DNA from: Haliclona indistincta
Lineage: Eukaryota > Porifera > Demospongiae > Haplosclerida > Chalinidae
Assembly: GCA_964017065.1 (NCBI GenBank)
Contig: OZ024792.1
Coordinates: forward strand, 2,103,754 to 2,167,753
DNA: 64,000 bases
Direction of reading: 5' to 3'
A program made the position numbers and the translations under genes. How positions within the stretch are numbered: position 1 is the stretch's first letter; the number at the start of each line of letters is the position of its first letter. The notes beneath the pieces are model-generated. The model was not told the origin of the DNA. It ran no database searches and saw only the letters and a program-made list of their open reading frames with translations. This document shows, piece by piece, positions 1-13,034 of this stretch.

Positions 1-777
1 TACGGATATTGTAATTACACTTTTATAACAATGTCCTTATAATGGTATAATGTGTACTGTTGATATAAGATCAGTACATGTAACAAACTGAACATTGGGT
101 CGGTGGAAATGTTGTAATAACAGCAATAACGAATAATAACAGGGCAAGCGAGTAAAGAGAGAAACAAATATAGATGTAAGTGCTCAGATTGTACACCTTC
201 ACTGTTTTATTGCTGTCGATAAACAAACCAGTTGGATAGGAAGGGACTGTATGTGCTTGCTCTCATGTGTTAGTTGCTACTCTGCATTCTGTACTTGCAC
301 AGCTACACTCTCTAGTCATGTTTCGAACTTGTCGTCGTAGCAACAAGTTTTTTTAATTTTTATGACGTCTTCAAAATAATACATCTGTTTGTGGACAAGG
401 TTGACCCTTCTTTGTTGCAATGGTGCAGTGTAAGCAGCAACTTGAAGTGCATCCGGTAGAAAAGTTAATTAAGTTAATCATAAAATTAATATGATGAAAT
501 ACATGTATTTTTGATGAAATGCATGTATTTTTGATGAAATGCATGTATTTTTGACTGCTGTGTGACGCGTTGCAAGGATAGAAACGAGTTCTATTTCTTG
601 CGACAGAGCAGCACTGTCAATGTGATCCATTGTAAACTAGGCTTTAAGTCTATGTTTCTCAGAAATTGAGTGATTTATGAGAACTCTTTCTGTCTAGCTT
701 TAATTTTAAAACTATCGTTTATTTCTGTGTTGCAACATGTATCTACAGTATAGTTTTGACATGTTTTCATCCAATAG
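1..777. other. upstream intronic DNA of the DOCK gene
   Basis: No coding exon can be supported here. The stretch ends with a splice acceptor at 776-777 followed by DOCK coding sequence, so at least its right part is intron. It holds a threefold 20-bp tandem repeat at 494-553. Confidence 0.6.
494..553. repeat. 20-bp tandem repeat, three copies
   Basis: The unit ATGAAATGCATGTATTTTTG occurs three times head to tail, the first copy with one substitution. It lies in AT-rich intronic DNA. Confidence 0.9.
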
Positions 778-3700
778 GTTGATACCATTGTGCATCAACC
801 AGCCTGAGCTGGCTCAAGCTGGTCCCCCATTCCTGGAGCTAGTGCGCCATCTCATTGGTCTTCTACTGGACTATCGTAATGTGCGCAATGATGAGACCCA
901 TCGAGGCAAGAGGATGGGCTGCATGCTCAACCTACTGGTGAGATTGTAGTTTACCTTACGTGAAGAGTGCCTCGGCACTTTTACGCCTTAAGGTGACGGG
1001 TAACAGTTGTGCCCACGCAAATCCCACCGCCCTCAATGCCCACGCAAATCATGAACTCTAACCGCGAACTGCCCTACATGCGTGGGCAATTCGCGGTTAG
1101 AGTCTATGGTAGTGATCTGGGAAGCAGTTGTAAAACGGAGTGCCAAATTTTAGCCAGAATGTAAGCAAGTAATCGCTTTAACTAGGTTAATGCAGTTGTA
1201 CAATCGTAGGCGGAGGGCAGCGGACTATAAACTTGGCTGAGAGTTTGTTTGTAAGTTATGGGTCGAAATGTCGTGAAAAGGCTGTAAAATGGCGAGCGTT
1301 TCAAGACTATTTTGCGTTTTACTCACAGCCAGTCGCCCAGACGTCCAAGTTAATAGTCTACTGCCCTCCGGAGGATGCTAACCCATCAGTAGACGATGGA
1401 CTCTGTAGCGACACTGTTACAGCGCGCGCGAAAAGTGGCACCCCGTTTTGCAGTTTACTATCTCTCCAATTGTGCCTGCTGTCGCCGAGTTGCGTAGTAC
1501 CCAGCGTTGAATATAGCTCAAGAGAGAAAGAACAGTGTTTAGCGTCTTCATTGATGGCCTTCACAGCGCTCTAGCGTGTTCATATTTTGCACAGTGCATA
1601 AAAACATTTTTGTGAATATTAATTAGGCGAACTATTACCCGTCACCTTAAGTCAAGTCTTATTCTTGCCCCCTCTCATACAATACCAGTATAGGTCTTAG
1701 TATCTATAACTATCTTGCCCCAACTTTTTATTGACACGTGCTCCGCCCCCTTATAACAACTATTAAGTAAATTCCTTTCCATGATTAATTGCATCTACAT
1801 GTACTAAATGCAGTCCCAAATGAAAGCACCAAGGTGCTGATGCCTGGTGCAGTCATAAAAACTAAAAATTATCCATGCACAAACACAACTATCCACTATT
1901 CTACAAACACCGCAACAGCTGCAGATACATGATACATGTATACTTGATTTTTGAACAGCTAACTTTTCAGTAAACTGCAGCTGTTATGCCTTTCTGTACA
2001 GCAGTTACAAAGCAATAGTTAGATCATAGATATTAAAGTACTATTACAATAATATCTATGGTTAGATCTGTGCAATCTGAAGCCAATCAGTGCTGACCAC
2101 AATTCAACTGGTCGTGCGTGGCTACCATCTTCAGTACAATTGAGTACAACCCATGCATACTGAATACGAGCGAGATAGCTTCCATAGCTTGCTCACACAA
2201 TTTCTCTGGACCTGCGCTGCTATCCTGTAGTGAAATTCTAACCTATCAGCTTCTAGGTAGTCAACTGTGGATAGATTTGCCTTTCCAGATTGCCAGCAAC
2301 AGTTTGATTGCAAGCCGGTGAGCAAATTGCGCCATAACTCATGAACAAAGCTTCGTATACAGTTTTCACAGTTCGAAAGCGAGATAATACCATGTTTTAC
2401 ATGCATTACTATTTTCAGAGCTTAACTTTCAGCGTGCGCTATAAAACCGAACCAGCCGTGACCAATTCACGTGGTAACTTACACACTAAGCTTTAAAATC
2501 AAACTTCTTAAAATTCAAATCCGATCAAGTATCGATTTCTACCCATGTTGCTTGTTTCAGCGATTAGTTTTCACCGAGCTACGAGAAATCATTGCGACAG
2601 ACTGACTGACTGACTGACTGACTGACTGACTGACTGACTGACTGACTGACACCACGACTACTGTATGCCTCGTGGCTCCGCCCACCGAGGCATAATTACT
2701 CTGTGCTGTGTTGTGTCTAAGAATAGAAATTTATTACTTGACAGCACAATGCAAGCTCCTTAATCATTATCGTGACTCAGCCTCAGTAAGTGAGGGTTGT
2801 TATAGCAACCTGCACTCATCATAATATAAACCTCATGATCTCAATGTCGCATGCCTGAGCTGAACACGAAGAAGGCACTTCAGGGAATCAAAACCTCAAC
2901 TATTCACAACTTGTTTATCTGTAGTTGGTAATAGACATTTGTAAACTTCTTGGGAATTATTCTAAGTGCTTTAAAAGGAGAGTTCTAATTGTATTACCCA
3001 ATCCTGTCCATGGTATGTAATTCATTACGTTGCCATCCTGTTGTTGCAGAATTTCTACAAAGATATTGAGAAAGAGGAGCTATATACCAGGTAATGCAGT
3101 GCCCCATTGTGGCGCTGTGCTGTGTGATCCTCTCTGGTCCTCTTCCTCAGGTATATCTATCGACTAGCAGAGCTCCACGAGAGAGAAGAGAACTATACTG
3201 AGGCCGGGCTGACGTTGCTGCTGCATGCCAAGATACTAGAGGTGAGAGAGAGAGAGAGGGAAAGAGGGGGAGAGGAGAAAGAGGGAGAGAGGGAGAGGGA
3301 GGGAGGGAGAGGAGAAAGAGGGAGAGAGGGAGAGGGAGGGAGGGAGAGGAGAAAGAGGGAGAGAGGGAGAGGGAGGGAGAGGAGAACGAGGGAGGAAGAG
3401 GGTCTCAGAGAGAAGAAAGAAAAGAGAGTGCGAGGGAGACTCAGAGAGAAGATGTAATCTGTTTTTTTTCCAAACGGCCTAGTTGTTGTCTAATGTATAC
3501 TAGATCAGTTTTGCTAATAAAACTTCACAAGTAGAGTCCATGGACTGTTATCAGTGCAAAGTTCATAAGTACGTGTTAGTAGTAAAACTAGTAGTGAAGG
3601 TGCACGAACCGAACCCAACTAGGATTTCTGATCACCTTAGAGTCACTAATAGTAGAAATCTTTGATTGTAGCATGTACTCATTTAATTTAGTGTTTTTTC

Positions 3701-6700
3701 TGTGCTTAAAATTTGTGATACTATATTTAGCGATTATGATGTCATTGGTAAATTCGTTAAAATTAGTAACTGCAAGAAAATAGTGTGTAGATTAAATTAC
3801 TAACAGTTGTGTATTCGATTGCAGACAGACCTACTATTAGCCGACTTACTCCAGTGTGTACATGTGTACATGATGTGGTCTAGAGTCCCAAATTGTCCAA
3901 AGTGATGACACAGCTTGTTCTAATAATAGTCTGCATTGTATAAGGCTACTCGACACTGGCGGCATACTCAGTAGTTAGTCTAGGAGTTCAAACAGTTGGT
4001 AAGGTCATAAATTCCTGACAAAATAGTTGTCATTGCTTGCAAAGTGTACTACGGGCCTATCCCATCCTACACCTATTGGTAATTATTTTAGACTGTCAGG
4101 AGAATTCCCCCACTCTCTCTCTGGGAGTAGTAAGTCAGTTTGGGACATGTGTCGTGACATGCATTTGTTTGGTAGAGGGTTCACTGAGTTTGAGACTACA
4201 AATTGGGCAGCGTAAACATGTACATGTTCGTTGTACGTGTGTGTCACGCTCTTTCCTGTTTATCATGCACAGTGGGCTCCAGACCCGATTCAGTGTGATC
4301 CAGAGTGCAAGTTCACCCAGCAGACCGCTTTGAAGAGAAAAGAGGCTCTCTACAAAGAAGCTATTCGTCTGTTTGATCAGGGCAAGACCTGGGAGTGTGG
4401 GATCAGTCTCTGCAAGGAGCTGGCACGCTTGTACGAGTCACAGCTGTTTGACTATGAGAAACTGAGTGGGATACTGGTGAGTGGGTGGGTGGAGTGAGTG
4501 AGTGAGCGAGTGAGTGAGTGAGCGAGTGAGTGAGTGAGTGAGTGAGTGAGTGAGTGAGTGAATGAGCGAGCGAGTGAGTGAGTGGGTGAGTGAGTGAGTG
4601 AGCGAGTGAATGAGTGAGCGAATGAGTGAGTGAGTGGGTGAGTGAGTGGGTGAGTGAGTAAGTGGGTGAGTGAGTGTGATCTGTATTGTCTCCCTAGCGT
4701 ACTGAGGCTGAGTTCTTTCACAAGATCATCACTGAGCTGAGAGTTGAGAATGAGTACTTCCTCGTCGGATACTATGGCAAAGGATTCCCTCTGTTCCTCA
4801 GAGTCGGTCTCTTTGCTTTATTCTTCCTCCTCTATTATTTATTTGTTATGTATGTAGAACAAGACCTTTATTCATCGTGGTCAGCCGTATGAGAGACTCC
4901 AGGCATTTGTCAAACGTCTAACAGATGAATTCCCTGCAGCTGAGGTGAGTGATCAATCCGTGATTCTCATGAGCAAGATCAACAAGCACAGCTAGAATGT
5001 ACTTACAGTAATTTTACTGATTGACAATTTGACAACCTGCAAATCAAATCCCACCAACAAATGGATAAATTTAAAAAAAGTTTTGCTTCATATCAAAAAT
5101 TATTATGTGCATATCCTGATAACTAGAGCAGTTTGTTGCTTAGCAACAATGCTGTGTGTATGCTTTCTATCACAATTATTATTTGTCATTTTTCATCTAC
5201 AGATACTCAAAAGTTTGGTTATCGATCCTGAACTGCAGAATTCCAGTGGAATGCGTATCTTTCTCATTTTTAAACAATCGTTTTGTTTTTTGAAGTTGTT
5301 GGTTTCTTGACTGTTTGTTTTCAGACTTGCAGGCTCGAAAAGTTCAGCCCATCAGTGAAGAGAAGGAGGAGTTCACTGGCAAGAAGATTCCAGACAAAAT
5401 AGCTTTGTAAGAAGAGAAGGAGGGAGAGGGAGAGTGAGGGAGGGAGAGAGAGGAAGAGTGAGGGAGGGAGGGAGTGTGTGGGGGGACAAGGAACTCTGAA
5501 ATGAATTTGTGTTCTTGTAGCTACTACAAGACCAACGATGTGTCGCGGTTCACTTACGATCGTCCATTTCACAACGGAAGGAAGGATCCTGAGTGTGAAT
5601 TTGCTGTAAGTAAAACAGCATACGCCTGTACTGTATAGATTTGCCTGAGAAGATCATAATCGCTTTTTCTCTTTCCTTTCAGACTCTGTGGATTGAGCGT
5701 ACCACGTACACGTCATCCAGCTCGCTGCCAGGTGTGATTGGATGGTTCGAAGTGGTCAAAACTGACACAGTGAGTCTAAGATTACTTCCTTAACCAACCC
5801 TTGGCTCCAGATCTAAACAACATTCTCTGTTTGTCTCACTTCCTTCCTCACAAAATACCTATCTTCCTCCCCTCCACCTGTGCCTCACATTGTCTTTGGT
5901 TTGCTTTTCTCATAGGTTCGTTTGAATCCCTTGGATATAGCAACAGAGACATTGACCTCCAAGACTCGTGAGATTGCTCAAATAACAACCGATTACGCTG
6001 CAAAACCGTCTGCTAATATTAACCCTTTGAGCATGTTGCTCAAGGGTGTCATTGATGCAGCTGTCATGGGAGGCATTTCTAATTATGAGAAGGTCAGTCG
6101 AGCAAAAGTAATATTGCGATTAGATTTGGCGTTTCATCATTCTGCAACTTTGGGTAAATGCCTATTGTCAGCATTAGTATGGACATTTGAGGGTCAGATT
6201 ATAGTATCTCATTTCTAATTAACTGTTCGGAAGGTCATGTGCAGAGTAATATTGCACTAGTGAGTGTAGTTATCTCATACTTGATTGTGTGTGACCCGAC
6301 AAAGGACACGGTTCCAGACTGCTATTGTTGTCTTAACTACAATAATTATTTCAACTAGAAGATCAGCACATATGTGTATTTATAGCACACTGCATCTGTA
6401 GTACTCTGTTGGTATGAATGACGTGTATGAGCGTGCTCAGAGCGACACAGTCTACACGTCTACGTACTCATTGTTGGTTTAGAGCTGTGTGTATTGTGAA
6501 GTGTGTGATAGAGTTCAGTTGACAATGAGTTCAGTGCATCATGTGTTAAGGTCAACTGTGTGTACGTACGTTGTTTTTTTTTGCAGATCTTCTTTGTTCC
6601 AAAGTACATTCAAGAAAATCCCGATCACGAAAAGGGAGTGAATCAGCTCAAGATCTTGATCGAAGAGCAGGTTAAATTATGACACACACACACACACGCA

Positions 6701-9700
6701 CACACACACACATATTATATACAACACACATACGCGCATTGTGTAATACTACACTAGATGCATATAGTAACCATGGTCCACTATCATGGTTTCAAAATCC
6801 ATAAAGCACCAGTTCAAAGTTGCAGACATTACTAAACATTAATATTTGATGTGATTCAGTCCATAATTTAGAGCATAGTAAAACAGCATGGTATGAGGGG
6901 ACTAGTGATGGTTGAGACTAGAGATTGTTTAGAGAGTAAGTTAGCACAAATCCGGTATGTAATCTGATGGTTGAGACTAGAGAGAGTGAGTTAGCATAAA
7001 TCCGGTAGATAGCACTGTGTAATCTGCAATGCTTTGTCTGAACAATCAACTACAGTATAATACGGAAGTTGTAGTATGTCTTTCTCACGCTGGTCCTTCA
7101 ATATGGCGTACGTCCTGTCACGGGAGAAAGTGTTACAGCTGGCTGGTGCCTGTGATGGGACGTAACACCAGTGTGCGGTGACACTCATTGACTCTAATAA
7201 GATTACAAGCAGTTTGTGTCTGTAGGTTAGACACACTTCTCTCATCATATCTGCTTTGTCCTGTACGCCCACCGTTATGTCTCAACACCCACACATCTGC
7301 TTGATGGTTATGAGCTAGTAAACCTATCAATAGTGTGATCTAGTTATCATGCAAGGGCTTGTCCCTCATAGTTCCAATATGCTTGAGTTATCAAGTGACA
7401 GACTACATGAATGCAAGTGTGTACTTCCTATCTCTTCGAGTGCTTCCTGGTGTGATCCAGTCAGCTTTGATGTGATTTTATGACAACATTGTCGTGTTAT
7501 TTTAATAGCAATAAATCACATAGCTATTCACAAGTTGCAACCATAACTGAGTTATTGAATTACAGCTAAAAGTACACTTAGTGACCTTGCTAATACCCTA
7601 CTGTGTAGTACCTGTTACTAATAATTGTATTTTTATACATATGAGTTTCATATTGGGGTTGTAACTACAGGTTGAGGTGTTGCGCAAGGCTCTCCAGCTG
7701 CACAGTGAGCGGGTCCCGCCAGAACTGGTGGCGTTCCACCAGGACCTGGAACAGCGCTTCCAAGAGTTCCAAGAGGTGGCGAATCCAGAGCTCAGAGAAT
7801 TGAGAAGAAGAGTAAGTGAAGACATTGTCCAGCCTCTTCTATCTTCTTCTTTCCTTCATTTCAGAGCATGACACAGCAGAACACTCCAGGAGGAGCCACT
7901 GTACGACGTTCTGCCACTCTGTCTCGGCCCCTCCCACCGACTCCTCCCATGGATATACAACAAGACTCAAATCTGTCTGTTCCAAAGTGAGTGAAGTTTC
8001 ACACAGCTAAACTGGATATTTTTACCCTTTATGGCGTGCAATTTATCTATACTTGTAACTATAATAATAATTTATTATATAATAGTAGCCTTTACTTTAT
8101 TTGGTGAATTAGTCAAAGATAGTGATCTAAGATATACATCAACAGATTTGTTCTTTTTGTTCTTTTCCAATAGGCGAGTCCAAAGACGAGGTACTGGGCC
8201 ACCTCCTGGTAGAATAATAAACAGTCCTTTGAAATCTCGTGCCACTGTCGGCGCTTCATCTCTGCTGGCTGATCGTCTCAGCATGATATCAGAGAGCACG
8301 GCAAGCTCAGGAGGGAACACTCCCTCACATACAGCATCCTCTCACAGCGACTCACCTGTCGAGGAGATCGACGAGTATCAAGATGATGTAGACAACTATG
8401 AGATCGTTGATCTACCTCGTAGAAGACAGCAACAGACATCCTCGTCCTCCATAGCTTCCTCTTCAGCACCTCCTCTCTATCCTGCTCCTCTTCCACCTCA
8501 GAGAGGAGCCAGCGAAGAAGAAGAGGATATCCACGACTACGAAAAGGTGACCCTAGGTGGATATGCTCCTCCAAAGCAACAAGCGCCTGATCATTCCAAG
8601 GAGTTTGCAACACTGCCTTTGAAGAAAAGTCGTCCACGTTCTCCATCACCAAGTCGGCCTATACCAGTGAACAGACAGACTAGTGCGCCAGGTTATGGCA
8701 GCTATCCTATTCAACCAATTACACCTCCCCCTTCACCACCTGAAGACAACTTTGGTGTGCTGTCATTCCCTAAGTCTAGAAAACCCAAATCACGTTCGTC
8801 ATCGCCTCCCTCTACGGGCAGTGATAATCCAATCTTTGAGGACATTCCCTCGATTCAGCGAAAGGTGTTTGCAGCTGGAGTTCCTGCACCTGAGGCTCCA
8901 CCCATAAATACCATTCCTACCATTGCGTCTGGGAGTGCAGGCGGTCGACCACCCAGTCAACCATACTTCGATCATTTGTTTCCCAATAGACCACTTCCTC
9001 CAGACCCTGTGGATGAAGACGTGTACTTTGATCACCTGGTACCCGGTCAAACGAATCAAACAGATAGTGGGGTTGACAGCGAGTACAGCTTAGTAGGAGA
9101 ATGGACACCCAGCAATGGTAGTAGTAGTGGTAGCAGTGTGACAAGCAATGGAGTGACTGTCAACTCGAATTATGATATGGTCAAACAACCAAGTCCCGCC
9201 AAAAACTGGAGAAAAAAGGACAGCTCTGTAAGCTGAATTCAAAATTCAACTCACCAACACTCATATACACACTGTTATTCATTCTTTCTCTATTGCAGCC
9301 AGAGGCGCCACCCAAGCCAGCTCCATTCATGAAGAAGTCGCCGTCACAATCTACCGTTCCATCTGCCGAGGCAGCTGCTTCAGGAGGTCCTCCCTCCAAT
9401 CCTCCTCCTATTCCTCTCAAGAAGAGAGGATCTGTTAACTACAATCGTGTCCACATGGTGTCACAAAACTCTTCCCTAGTCAGCTCTCTCACTGATCCCT
9501 CTCCTCTCTCCTCTATGGCACCTGGTAAGCTTCCTCCTCCTCCTAACAGCGACACAAACTGGCTCACAACTCACTCGTACGTGGAGATCGACCTGCCCGA
9601 GAGGGACCCAGCTGTCCGTCCTCGTCCGCAGCCAAATCCACGCACAAGAAGTCACACCGTTTCTGGCAGGAAAACCCAGAGTTACTATAACAGTATGTTA

Positions 9701-10242
9701 CACTGTGTTCAGTGACTGACAGTACCGCTCAGAGAAAATGAGTGTGTCATTGTCAATAATATTCACTGGATATAATCCAGAATGGGTCCATTATTGTGTT
9801 ATCAGTCGGTTCATATGGAACTGTACATGCATGTGTAGTACGGTACATGTACAATGGGTACTTTATTATGCCTCTAGTAATGCATTGAAGTTTCATGTTC
9901 TCTATGAGCTAGGTCTAGTTATTACCAACTATGGTGCATGCAGACTAGCGGAGAGAGTTCCCCTGATAAGACTCAGGAAACTGTGTATTGATTGTGATTT
10001 CTGATTATACTCTGGTCAGGGGGTTGGCTGGTTGACCAGCTAAATCAAGTGTTCGATTTGTTGACAAATAGTTGAAATACTCATTCCATAGCACACTAAT
10101 TTGTTGTCATGAGAGAGTGCAAAGTACTCTCTCTATCTCTCTCTCTCTCTCTCTCTCTCCCTCCCTCCCTCCCTCCCTCCCTCCCTCCCTCCCTCCCTCC
10201 CTCCCTCCCTCCCTCCCTCCCTCCCTCCCTCCCTCCCTCCCT

Positions 10243-10304
<62 letters not shown>

Positions 10305-12503
10305 CTGCACTGCACTGCACTCATGTTGCTTGCTAATGCAATAATATTATTAATTCTTTTTGCTGTCTCAAATATAAGTACTCTTTGTGTTTGAACAAAG
10401 AGTACGCCAGGCATTTATCTTTGACTCAAAGTGATGTAATCTGAGGCTTTTCTATGAATCCATGACAACTATGGTAGTACTTAATAGAATTATTTACTAC
10501 CAATTGGCTATAGATAATAGCATGTAGAGCCACTGGGTGATCTGCACCTGTGTTGCTATCTGGTGGTCGATCTGTTTGAAATCTCACCACCAAAAAGCTG
10601 GTTTCTCAGTTGTGTGTATGTATAGACAGTACGTGTGTGTGTGCTGTGCTGGCAGTCAGATTGTGAGTAGTACAAACATGCTAGTTCAATGTGGACACCG
10701 TCACCTCTAGGGATTGTTCCAGGTCAATTTTTAGATATCGGTTCACACGATAATATGACTTGGTTGCATGAAAACAACCGGTACTGATAATATATTATTG
10801 TATTAATAATACTGCCTAGTTTTTATATATTACGGATATTTTGGGCAATTGAGTTACTATAGTTTGTTGGTTGTGACTTCATACAGTAAATTTGGCTATT
10901 GCATGGTCTACATACTGAGTGAAACCACACCCACATCAGTCATGTGACCTGCATTGTCATAGCTACAATAACAGCCTCGTCTAGGAGGAAGAAAGTTAGA
11001 GAAGTATAATTATCGTGTTCCCTGTGGTCATGTAGGTTCACCGATTGCCTTACCTCGCAAGCAACTGGCGTCAGTGAGTAATGCTAAACCTGCCGAAACT
11101 AACAGTACCTACGATACTCCTCCTTCTCTACCTCCCGCTTCCTTCTCGGCTGTTTCTTCATCTGTACCTGTGTCTACTCCTCCTCGTCCTCCTCCTCCCC
11201 AACTAAAGTCACCTCCACCATCTGTTCCTCCTAAAATCGATCGTCCTGTGTTGCCTCCTCGAGCTGATGTGCCCAGTCTCCCTCCTAAACCTCAAAAACC
11301 TCCTTTACCACCTAGAGGTGAGTCATCCATGCAAGCTAGTTCAGAAACTACTACAAATGTACTTATTTGAGGGAAAACAAACATGTAAGATACTTAGGAA
11401 TGTAAAAATGGTACAAGCTATAAAATATAAGTGCAAGAATCATGCAGATTCATGTGCTACCTCTAGTAAAAATAATCTGTACATGTAGTCAACTGAGAAA
11501 TTAAAACAAAGCTGCTGTTGAGCTTGATGTGCAAAACACAAAATGTTTGTTTTGATTAGCTGCCCTCAAATATGGATGCCTTCAAGGTAGATGAAGACCA
11601 GAGAAACTAATGATTTCGTGTTTGTTGTTACATAATTTCAAATTAGTTTTGCTGCTAAAAGTGAAAATGAAGCAGCTGCAACCTTTCTATTGCTTGACCT
11701 TTGCATGTACATGTACATATACACATGCCTGTAGTAACAGATTAGTTCATCAATCACGCTCTTGAGGTGAAATGCTGTACGTGTATAAAGAACAACTTAT
11801 CTCAGACTTATCTCATACTAAAGCAAGGAAACAAAATGAAACCTTAAAAGTATTGATCAGTTTTTGTGATGACAAAAACCAACAAATGTTCTTTACAAGT
11901 ATTGCTATAATACCTAACCAACGCTACAGTTCGCCATGACAACAGGACATGTAACTTTTTTGTTGAGCGAGCAAATTTTTCTTAAACTTGTACCGGTGAC
12001 AGAAATACGTATTTGGGAGTTGAATTTGTAGTTGAACACACCGAGCAAAGCAAACAGTTTGTATCAGCATTTCCACACGATATCAACACGTTGTGTGACT
12101 GTATACAGAGACCCTCTTGTAGATTATCATGCTGAGAAACGTAGGCGGTAGCAGGATTGTTGAGGCTAGCATTGCTGCTATCGAATTACTAATAGTATAC
12201 TACACTTGAAAAATTAACGTCAATGCAATTTTCCTAGTCATGCATTTGGGTATTCTAGAATGTCCGATACTGTGAGGTGTCAGCTTCCTTTAATCGTGTT
12301 TGCTCGTGGGCTCATCGGGTTTTAATGCCTTAACGAAGTCGCTACACATTCACAAATCATGAGAAGTTGTAACATGCATTCTGAGCAATATGTGATTTAG
12401 AGATTCGGTAAAATTATTTTCCTCTTTCCTCACAGAATCTTCAGGTCCAGTTATTCCACCACGCACTCCTAAACCACCTCCTCCTCTTCCAACGAAGAAA
12501 TGA
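778..12503 (+). CDS. DOCK1/2/5-type guanine nucleotide exchange factor, 5'-partial
   Basis: This is the 3' part of a DOCK-A (DOCK180) family gene, whose members activate RAC through a DHR-2 domain downstream of ELMO/CRK adaptors. Exons: 778-937, 3050-3090, 3151-3241, 4273-4476, 4698-4802, 4858-4944, 5203-5254, 5325-5406, 5521-5605, 5683-5769, 5916-6092, 6587-6670, 7671-7811, 7865-7986, 8174-9227, 9299-9692, 11036-11317 and 12436-12503. Together they give 1,104 codons plus stop in one frame. DHR-2 hallmarks are NFYKDIEKEELYTRYIYRL, YTEAGLTLLLHAKIL, GYYGKGFPLFLR, FATLWIERTTYTSSS and INPLSMLLKGVIDAAVMGG. After exon 7865-7986 the protein is a long disordered proline- and tyrosine-rich tail ending in PPxPP runs and PTKK-stop, like the SH3-binding tail of DOCK1 but richer in tyrosines. 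The N-terminal SH3 and C2 (DHR-1) regions lie outside the window. Family assignment is secure; the exact DOCK1/2/5 orthologue is not. Confidence 0.93.
992..1646. mobile_element. TTAA-flanked MITE in a DOCK intron
   Basis: The ends are inverted copies of GGTGACGGGTAA, each flanked directly by TTAA (988-991 and 1647-1650), which looks like a 4-bp target-site duplication. The element is 655 bp and has no convincing transposase ORF. An internal hairpin lies at about 1055-1103. TTAA duplications are typical of piggyBac and Kolobok elements; which of the two cannot be settled from the sequence. Confidence 0.8.
1055..1103. repeat. internal hairpin of the TTAA MITE
   Basis: Arms of about 20 bp (ACTCTAACCGCGAA.. 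and its inverse TTCGCGGTTAGAGT) are separated by about 9 bases. Confidence 0.75.
2601..2650. repeat. (ACTG)n microsatellite
   Basis: About twelve perfect tetranucleotide units in a DOCK intron. Confidence 0.95.
3242..3450. repeat. GA-rich microsatellite beginning at a splice donor
   Basis: The array of GA, GGGA and GAAA units starts with the donor itself: exon 3151-3241 is followed directly by GTGAGAGAGAGAG. It contains a nested 40-50 bp higher-order repeat. Confidence 0.9.
4477..4678. repeat. (GAGT)n microsatellite beginning at a splice donor
   Basis: The intron after DOCK exon 4273-4476 opens GTGAGTGGGTGGG and continues as about 200 bp of GAGT units with GAGC, GGGT and GAAT variants. Every unit restates the GTGAGT donor consensus. 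Confidence 0.95.
6680..6712. repeat. (CA)n microsatellite
   Basis: Short CA run a few bases after the donor of DOCK exon 6587-6670. Confidence 0.8.
10124..10301. repeat. (CT)n / (CCCT)n compound microsatellite
   Basis: A CT block, about 90 bp of CCCT units, then a second CT block, inside the 1.3-kb DOCK intron between exons ending 9692 and starting 11036. Long reading frames here are repeat artefacts. Confidence 0.95.
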
Positions 12504-13034
12504 ACTACAAGAAATATTATCATAGAGAAGAGACATGGGACGACCTCTCGTATCATAAACTATTCAATTTTGTGTGCATGTGGTGATTTTGTGTGGTAGT
12601 AATATTTTCGTTGTTTTGTATCTGGTTGTTGATCGACTTTACTATTATTCTTTTTTTTTACTTTCTGATCTGATCTGAACTATCATTGTTGTGTTGTCAT
12701 TCATTGAGAATTCAATTTTGGTCTTAGTCATGTGTGCGAGGCTAGTTCTTGTCTTGCAAGGTTTCCTACTACAATAGCATCGATTGTCCTTGAGTTTGAA
12801 TAACCGACTCGCGGTTCAGTAAGTAGGCGGTCTCTTTCGTGATTGTTCTTCCGCGTGTCGCTAGGATCTAGGAATGCACCGACCGCATCCTGTGCATTGA
12901 TGAGGAGGTATTTATAGCACAGACTTCAACGTTTCTTGAATTCTTGGAGTTTGTTTGCAAAGCGTATTAGGAAGCAGCTAATCTTCAAGGAACTAAGATA
13001 CCTCATCTCGCTTAGCTCTCAAGCAGACGCAACA
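12504..13034. other. DOCK 3' UTR and promoter of the NHL gene
   Basis: The region lies between two genes in the same direction. An open frame runs into the NHL gene from a TTG at 12936, but the first in-frame ATG is at 13035. No clear TATA box or poly(A) signal was seen. Confidence 0.5.

Noticed and set aside
4452..4721. Ser/Leu/Thr/His repeat ORF on the - strand
   Set aside because: Translation of the (GAGT)n array.
10072..10414. Open frames of Ser/Leu/Pro or Arg/Glu repeats
   Set aside because: They are translations of the CT/CCCT microsatellite in a DOCK intron.
12936..13034. N-terminal extension of the NHL protein from position 12936
   Set aside because: The frame opens with TTG, not ATG; the first in-frame ATG is at 13035, and the extension shows no domain.
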